Of a DNA stretch of 11,793 nt, positions 8,701 through 11,793 are shown in pieces. The position numbers and the translations under genes were made by a program. The notes below the pieces were generated by a model, which had not been told where the DNA came from, ran no database searches, and saw only the letters and a list, made by a program, of their open reading frames with translations. Within the stretch, counting starts at the first letter, position 1, and every line of letters begins with the position of its first letter. Source of the DNA: an uncultured Planctomycetaceae bacterium (lineage in GTDB: Bacteria; Planctomycetota; Planctomycetia; Pirellulales; Pirellulaceae); NCBI GenBank assembly GCA_903927685.1, contig CAIYOB010001404.1:1-11793 (forward strand), written 5' to 3'.

Positions 8701-9101
8701 ACCTGCACAACCGCACGCTCACTCAGCCGACGCTGGTCGGCAACGCGGTGCTGCTGGCGACCACGTCGTACCAAGGCGGCCGGCGCGGCTTGCAGGCCTT
8801 TCATTTGCGCACAGGCCAGCGCGACGAGCGGTTCGGGAATTACGATCAGCAGAAGGGCTGCGCCCCGATTTCGGCCTCGGCCGCCGCCCTGTTCCACCGC
8901 GGCTATCAGTGTGCGGCCTACGATCTGCAGACCAAGACGAACCTCGACGTCAGCTCGGCGACCCGGCCCAGTTGCTGGATCAGCATGATCCCGGCCGGAG
9001 GCCTGTTGTTGATGCCCGAGGGCAGCCACGGCTGCGATTGTGGCCAGAACCTGCAAACCTCGCTGGCCCTGGCCGCCGAACCGCTTGGGACGAATCCCTA
9101 G
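5736..9101 (+). CDS. Exported PQQ-type beta-propeller protein with an embedded methyltransferase-like domain
   Basis: The protein has 1121 residues and starts at an ATG with GGGAGAG eight bases upstream. The N-terminus (MDRLICLLLILGWCVALDA) is a short signal peptide, with cleavage likely near residue 19. It is followed by DWPRYGRDGERS, the usual opening of PQQ-repeat proteins. Residues about 20-490 carry propeller repeats (VFVATSTEDTLYCLERETGAVRWAF, shortened here to its key pattern of Y-C-L and terminal R-W). Residues about 513-624 look like a class I SAM-methyltransferase Rossmann fold: LVLGAGEGRL at 519-528 is motif I with a GxGxG loop, and IVGIERDP has the acidic ribose-binding position at E544. 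Residues about 690-1121 return to propeller-like repeats. They end in a SMIPAGGLL...HGCDC...TSLAL tail that I recognise from long planctomycete PQQ-repeat proteins. A SAM-dependent domain in an exported protein is odd because SAM is not expected outside the cytoplasm. It may be a degenerate structural module, or the compartment may differ. Likely partner of the upstream propeller protein. Confidence 0.87.
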   Translation: MDRLICLLLILGWCVALDAGDWPRYGRDGERSLHSADPLPLPLAKAWVFATHAPSPSFRFDRSGGYEKLETVTYDLGCHPIVVGERVFVATSTEDTLYCLERETGAVRWAFTAEGPLRLAPTWADGRVYFSSDDGYAYCLSADDGSLVWKQVGARHPERRMIANGRLVGYQPVRTDVAIADGVAYLASGLVGNHGTRITACDAVTGQVLWRRDDLPGVDYVDGYILVQGRRLVLGMGRSGPLVLDRATGDVLGQGGAGGSHLNQFEQIVAIGPNEHGVLRLLVSPEDLGGRQEGSRGFGPGATAFVPGVGSFTGLKAARIIADDDQLYILHLAESTGGAGIRAAGAIARQTLLLAVPKKPAIQAIRDSAAQLESRNPPHWHRQNGSEGVLLKELFEARAWFAPLADDETAAMIVAGGMVCVGGADRIRLFDTADGEEATPPVAVRGVVRELSAAGGALFAGTDAGRVYCLRKDAPAAVDEQPPAYASPYPRDDPLAPVYQEAAQLAAAAAPSNKRGFCLVLGAGEGRLAYAISQASDMTIVGIERDPVKAATARAKLRQAGVYGKRVSILVDSGNLAACPETFANVITSEQLLVDGDFPDAPSEVFRRLTPYGGAVLLGRQDGLALDLAPWRGPELSAWETLASVTGAAWCRATRGALPGAGQWDHPNANAANTACSEDRLVGAANLRVQWLGTMGPEHVVNRHLSPVAPLFQDGRLFVVGRNRVLGIDAYNGAPLWTREIPDVHRIMVQLNTGQFCANTARLFVAARGSCLALEPASGELKETHQASLPGCDWGYLAVAGDVLVGSSQTPDPAVSQDDRESNARVFLDAAAGGSARAWPVVSRQLFARTWQDGALLWTYGQGDRLILNRSLCLADGRIYLVESRSPDVLKAAAEDRVLLRSLTARDAYHTALDLRTGKPVWEKPLGDLVADHTLNQCCQDGVLVLLRSHFDAEHFAHYTLHGLESATGNMLWSNDLAYTTPGIGTMTNLHNRTLTQPTLVGNAVLLATTSYQGGRRGLQAFHLRTGQRDERFGNYDQQKGCAPISASAAALFHRGYQCAAYDLQTKTNLDVSSATRPSCWISMIPAGGLLLMPEGSHGCDCGQNLQTSLALAAEPLGTNP

Positions 9102-9172
9102 ATCAAGCGTTGAGGGCCTCGCATTCGTCCGCCCTGGGTTTGGTCATTGATGAGTATGGGAACAGACGTGGC

Positions 9173-9382
9173 CGGTGGGCGAGTTAGCCGTGCGGGTGGC
9201 GCGGGTCCGTGAGTCGCAGAACCCGCAACCAAGGCGGGCGTTGGACGAGCCTCCGCACTGCTGACTCGCCCGCCGACATCCGCTGTTCGCCGGGTTTGGC
9301 TGTGCGACGGCGGACGAGTCAGCAGTCCCACACGCCGGGCCCGCCGGTGTGCCACGGCTTACTCGCACACCGCCCAAAAGGC
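9173..9382. repeat. Modular intergenic inverted repeat, copy 2 (nested)
   Basis: Outer arms 9173-9192 and 9353-9372 are reverse complements at 18 of 20 positions. Inside them, 9256-9275 and 9308-9327 are a second inverted pair, also 18 of 20. Compared with copy 1, bases 9244-9318 are an extra 75-base block between the conserved gggcgttg and tcagcag segments. The whole unit of about 200 bases has no coding capacity and resembles a non-autonomous dispersed repeat. No flanking target duplication was identified, so its mobility is not shown. The nested symmetry means either strand could fold into one long interrupted cruciform or RNA stem. Confidence 0.75.
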
Positions 9383-9419
9383 ATTTTACCGGCCCCGACC
9401 ACGTCGAGGCTTTGTGGGG

Positions 9420-9494
9420 CTACCCCGAAGGCCTCATGGCGGCCGACTCCAGCAACCGCCATTGCCGGACCAACGCCGGATTGATGCCACTCAT
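9420..9494 (-). pseudogene. Possible 5' remnant of a WYL/YafY-type regulator gene
   Basis: Reading the minus strand from the ATG at 9494 gives MSGINPALVRQWRLLESAAM, then four more residues and a TAG. The phrase NPALVRQWRLL resembles the N-terminus of WYL-domain (YafY-like) transcriptional regulators, which often begin with a short polar stretch followed by RQW..L before a winged-helix domain. CGGAG sits about seven bases upstream of the ATG, a plausible ribosome binding site. After about 15 codons the resemblance stops, and no other minus-strand frame downstream restores it before the repeat at 9382. If real, it is a decayed start of a lost gene. The match is short and rests on memory of the family, so chance is a serious alternative. 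Confidence 0.2.
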
Positions 9495-9676
9495 GATGGG
9501 GCTCCGTTCGGTGTGTTCGTCGTGAACTGCCCCGATCCTTCCACGGCGGCAAGCGGCTGTACAGCCCGGGTGGGGCAGACTGCTGTCCTGTATGACGAAT
9601 GGACAGATAAGCGGACGGCGAGTCCCCACACGCAGATGCGGCCCCAGGTAACTCGGGCTTGCTCCCCTGATCCCTC

Positions 9677-9755
9677 CCCTAATCTTTCACCTTTCACCCG
9701 CGGTTCCATCGGCATTGAGAATCGATCAGGTGAGAGAATAGGTGAAAGAATAGGG
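9677..9755. repeat. Imperfect hairpin with short internal tandem repeats
   Basis: The left arm 9677-9692 (ccctaatctttcacct) and right arm 9740-9755 (aggtgaaagaataggg) are reverse complements at 15 of 16 positions, with a 47-base loop. The right side contains two 12-base near-identical units, 9728-9739 and 9740-9751 (one difference). The left side contains CTTTCAC twice in tandem (9684-9697). Purine-rich on one arm and pyrimidine-rich on the other. It looks like a small dispersed repeat rather than a terminator, since no T tract follows. Confidence 0.6.
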
Positions 9756-9808
9756 TTTCGGAGTGCCGAGCCAGTCAAGCGCCGCCAAGACATGATTGAA
9801 GCAATGGC

Positions 9809-9835
9809 GGGTTATAAATGGTGGGTTATAAATGG
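9809..9835. repeat. Tandem 14-base repeat GGGTTATAAATGG
   Basis: GGGTTATAAATGG occurs exactly twice, at 9809-9821 and 9823-9835, one period of 14 bases apart. The TATAAAT core stands out in GC-rich surroundings. It could be a duplicated -10-like or protein-binding element, or slippage product. It lies about 250 bases upstream of the next start codon. Confidence 0.65.
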
Positions 9836-10075
9836 CTCCTTGCCAGGGGTCATATCGTGACACACCGTGGCGCACGGGTCGGCAGGCACGCAAGTTGGAC
9901 GCTCACGCCACGGGGGCGCCACCCCGGATTTTCGCATCCCCTGAGATGGGGGTAATTGGGTCGTCGTACCGCCTCTAGAATTTGCGTCGCTGGTGACTCA
10001 TCACGCGGCGACACGGAGGCGAGCGCTGGGCGCTGCATATCCGGACAATCTCAGCCTGTTAGACAATCCTGCTTG

Positions 10076-10082
10076 AAAGGAG
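10076..10082 (+). promoter_or_regulatory. Strong Shine-Dalgarno of the extracellular-protein gene
   Basis: AAAGGAG lies six bases before the ATG at 10089, which is immediately followed by a second in-frame ATG. This is the best ribosome binding site in the window and decides the start. Confidence 0.75.
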
Positions 10083-10088
10083 TCCCGC

Positions 10089-11793
10089 ATGATGCGCGGT
10101 CCCGATCTGTTGCGGCGTGGTTCTGTCTCCGATGTCCCGTCCAGTCCCAGCGGCGGGCGGCTCAAGTCGCAGCGATCGGGCAAACGCCGCCGCTCGGCCC
10201 CGCGCGAGCGGCTCCGCCAGCAGTTGGGCTTGGAACAGCTCGAAGACCGCCGCGTGATGAGCGTGTTTTACGACATCCAGGAGGTCAGCGACTTGCTGAC
10301 GTCCGGCGGTGATTCGATTACCGCGATCGACACCGACGTGTCGGTGAACGACCGAGGGCAAGTTGCGTTCGCGGCCGAACTGAACGACGCCGGCCAGGCG
10401 CTGGTCGTCGGCGATGGGATCGACCCGCCGCTCAATCTCAGCTCCCTGCTGGCTCCTATCGACGACCAGTACTCCGCGCCGCAGATCACGGGAGATGGCA
10501 AGGTCGTTGTCCATTCCGATACACTGGCGGTCGGAGCGGTCGAGGCGTTCGATTCGAGCGTGCCAGGCGTGCTCACCGAATTGGTTACGGCGGAAGGCTT
10601 TCCGGCGAACCCGGGGACGCTGACGGCGGTCACGGCTGGGCTGCGTGCCGAAGACGGGGCGACGGCCTTTGTCGGCCAGAGCGATGCGCTGGCCGTGCCG
10701 GCGCTGTATTTTGCCAACGGCGGCCTGCTGCAGCCGGACCAGGCCGCCTTGTTGCACGATACGCTGACTCGGCCGATGGTGGCCACGGGGCGGACGGCCG
10801 TGTTCCGGCAGCAGAACGGCGCGACGTTCGAGATCGTCGTGGTCCGCCAGTCGGGGGCCTCGTACGTCAGCCAGGTCGTGGCCAGCACCAACGCGGCGGA
10901 TCCGGCCAAGCTGTTCCAGGACTTGGGGCCTGCGCCGGGGATCAGCGACGACGGCTCGATCGTCGTCTTTTCCGGCAATCGCGGCCACGGGCCGGGCGTG
11001 TTCGCCGTGGTCAACGAAGGCGGCGGCTTCGGCTCGATCATCCGCGTGGCGGGCGAAAGCACGGTCGATTTCGATCCGTACGATCCGGCCAATGTGCCGA
11101 TCGTCAATAATGAACTGGGCTACGATGCCGACGGCAATGGCATCTACTTGTCCACGATCGATCTGTACCGCCGCGTGGGCGTCGAGCGGATGGGACTGGG
11201 TGGCGCCGGCTTTGACGGCGAGTCCTTTGTCGTCACGTTTGTCGGCAAGCCGAGCGAAGCGAGCGTGGACAACCCGGCGATCGCCGGCACCACGACGCCG
11301 TTGCTGTTCTCGGACCAGATGGGCATCTGGAGCGTGCGTGTGGACAGCCGGCGGGAACTTCAGCCACCGCAGGCCCGGGTGTTCCATCCGACCAGCCCGA
11401 CGCCGGTGGTTCAGTTGCACGACAAGCTCGACGGCGACGAGGTGATTGATTTTGAACTGTACGATCCGGTCGCCGTCGCCACGTTCGATCCCAGCGGAGG
11501 CATCCGGAACGTACAGGCGGGCGACCATTACGTGGCCTTCTGGGCGGGCGTTCAGCCGCCGGTGGGGCCGACCGTATCCAAGGTCTATCGGGCCGCGCAC
11601 CTGGATTCGGATAGCGACGGGCTGCTGGACCACTGGGAACGGCCGGGCGGCGGGATCGACATCGACCAGGACGGGACGATCGATCTGGACCTGAACGCGA
11701 TGGGCGCGACTCCTCTGCACCGGGACGTGTTCCTGGAGATCGACTGGCTGGTGGACCAGCCTGGCCGGCGGTTCGAGCCGGCGCCGACGGTCA
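10089..11793 (+). CDS. Large extracellular protein with planctomycete LEDRR export signature, 3' partial
   Basis: The frame is open from the ATG at 10089 to the right edge: 568 codons with no stop. AAAGGAG six bases upstream supports the start. A basic N-terminal region (SGKRRRSAPRERLRQ) precedes LEQLEDRRVMS at residues 48-58, the planctomycete extracellular-protein N-terminal signature, which marks exported surface proteins. Two segments, about residues 84-98 (VSVNDRGQVAFAAEL) and 284-297 (GISDDGSIVVFSGN), have the [N/D]-[D/x]-G-x-[V/I]-[A/V]-F pattern of DUF7453-like beta-propeller repeats. DSDSDGLLDHWE (506-517) and DIDQDGTIDLDL shortly after are thrombospondin-type-3/EF-hand-like calcium loops. 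They lead into a segment ending PLHRDVFLEIDWL, which recurs in bacterial secreted proteins after such loops. Likely a secreted or cell-surface structural protein; the C-terminal domains lie outside the window. A long open frame on the opposite strand here is a high-GC shadow. Function unknown. Confidence 0.85.
   Translation, partial: MMRGPDLLRRGSVSDVPSSPSGGRLKSQRSGKRRRSAPRERLRQQLGLEQLEDRRVMSVFYDIQEVSDLLTSGGDSITAIDTDVSVNDRGQVAFAAELNDAGQALVVGDGIDPPLNLSSLLAPIDDQYSAPQITGDGKVVVHSDTLAVGAVEAFDSSVPGVLTELVTAEGFPANPGTLTAVTAGLRAEDGATAFVGQSDALAVPALYFANGGLLQPDQAALLHDTLTRPMVATGRTAVFRQQNGATFEIVVVRQSGASYVSQVVASTNAADPAKLFQDLGPAPGISDDGSIVVFSGNRGHGPGVFAVVNEGGGFGSIIRVAGESTVDFDPYDPANVPIVNNELGYDADGNGIYLSTIDLYRRVGVERMGLGGAGFDGESFVVTFVGKPSEASVDNPAIAGTTTPLLFSDQMGIWSVRVDSRRELQPPQARVFHPTSPTPVVQLHDKLDGDEVIDFELYDPVAVATFDPSGGIRNVQAGDHYVAFWAGVQPPVGPTVSKVYRAAHLDSDSDGLLDHWERPGGGIDIDQDGTIDLDLNAMGATPLHRDVFLEIDWLVDQPGRRFEPAPTV

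Larger units (their letters stand above)
9102..10088. other. Long intergenic region, repeat-rich, without a convincing gene
   Basis: These 987 bases hold, in order: the longer copy of the modular repeat (9173-9382); a possible 24-codon gene remnant on the minus strand (9420-9494); a hairpin with short tandem repeats (9677-9755); a 14-base tandem repeat containing TATAAAT (9809-9835); a small GC stem (CGGGG 9911-9915, CCCCG 9922-9926) followed by four T; and the leader of the next gene. The base composition between 9650 and 9850 is visibly richer in A and T than the genes. A frame at 9414-9860 on the + strand is open, but it runs through the repeats and has no ribosome binding site or recognisable domain. 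TAGAAT at 9976-9981 is a -10-like hexamer about 110 bases before the next gene, but no well-spaced -35 was found. Confidence 0.6.

Noticed and set aside
9113..9155. Rho-independent terminator after the second propeller gene
   Set aside because: Only a 5-base agggc/gccct pairing with a long loop and no T tract.
9414..9860. 148-codon + strand frame in the long intergenic region
   Set aside because: No ribosome binding site or known domain; it reads through the hairpin and the tandem repeat.
10059..11720. Long open frame on the minus strand opposite the LEDRR gene
   Set aside because: Its translation is biased in R, V, D and H as expected for the complement of a GC-rich gene. The + strand frame has a strong ribosome binding site and recognisable motifs.
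1..11793. CRISPR array, tRNA, transposase or defence operon
   Set aside because: No regularly spaced repeats, cloverleaf or transposase motifs were seen, and none of the four proteins matches a known defence component.

Overview
The window looks like chromosomal DNA of a planctomycete, probably of the Pirellulales type. This is inferred from three things in the sequence: very high GC throughout; large secreted proteins combining formylglycine-generating-enzyme-like (FGE-like) folds with PQQ-type beta-propellers; and the N-terminal LEQLEDRRVMS motif of the last gene, which matches the planctomycete extracellular-protein signature (usually written LE.LEDRR.L). All four supported genes lie on the + strand.

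Layout. (1) 1-1134: the 3' part of a gene for a NodB-like polysaccharide deacetylase / TIM-barrel protein, open to the left edge. (2) 1135-1562: a gene-poor stretch with a modular inverted repeat and a candidate promoter for the next gene. (3) 1563-5687: a 1374-residue exported protein with an unknown N-terminal domain, two tandem FGE-like domains without recognisable catalytic cysteines, and a C-terminal BamB/PQQ-type propeller of about eight blades. (4) 5736-9101: a 1121-residue exported PQQ-propeller protein with a class I SAM-methyltransferase-like Rossmann domain in the middle. It follows the previous gene by 48 bases, has its own good ribosome binding site, and the two are probably one transcription unit. 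(5) 9102-10088: almost 1 kb without a convincing gene. It contains a second, longer copy of the modular repeat, a short possible gene remnant on the minus strand, a hairpin with small tandem repeats, and a tandem TATAAAT-containing repeat. (6) 10089 to the right edge: the first 568 codons of a large extracellular protein with the planctomycete export signature and calcium-binding DxDxDG repeats.

How they fit together. The two central genes form a likely cell-envelope pair. Both carry propellers of the BamB / PQQ-dehydrogenase-like superfamily and both begin with a probable signal peptide. The neighbouring deacetylase-like gene and the extracellular protein are also consistent with envelope or surface functions, but nothing in the sequence shows that all four work together. 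No mobile-element transposase, CRISPR array, tRNA, rRNA or known defence system is visible. The most unusual items are the methyltransferase-in-propeller architecture, the duplicated cysteine-less FGE-like domains fused to a propeller, and the modular intergenic repeat family.
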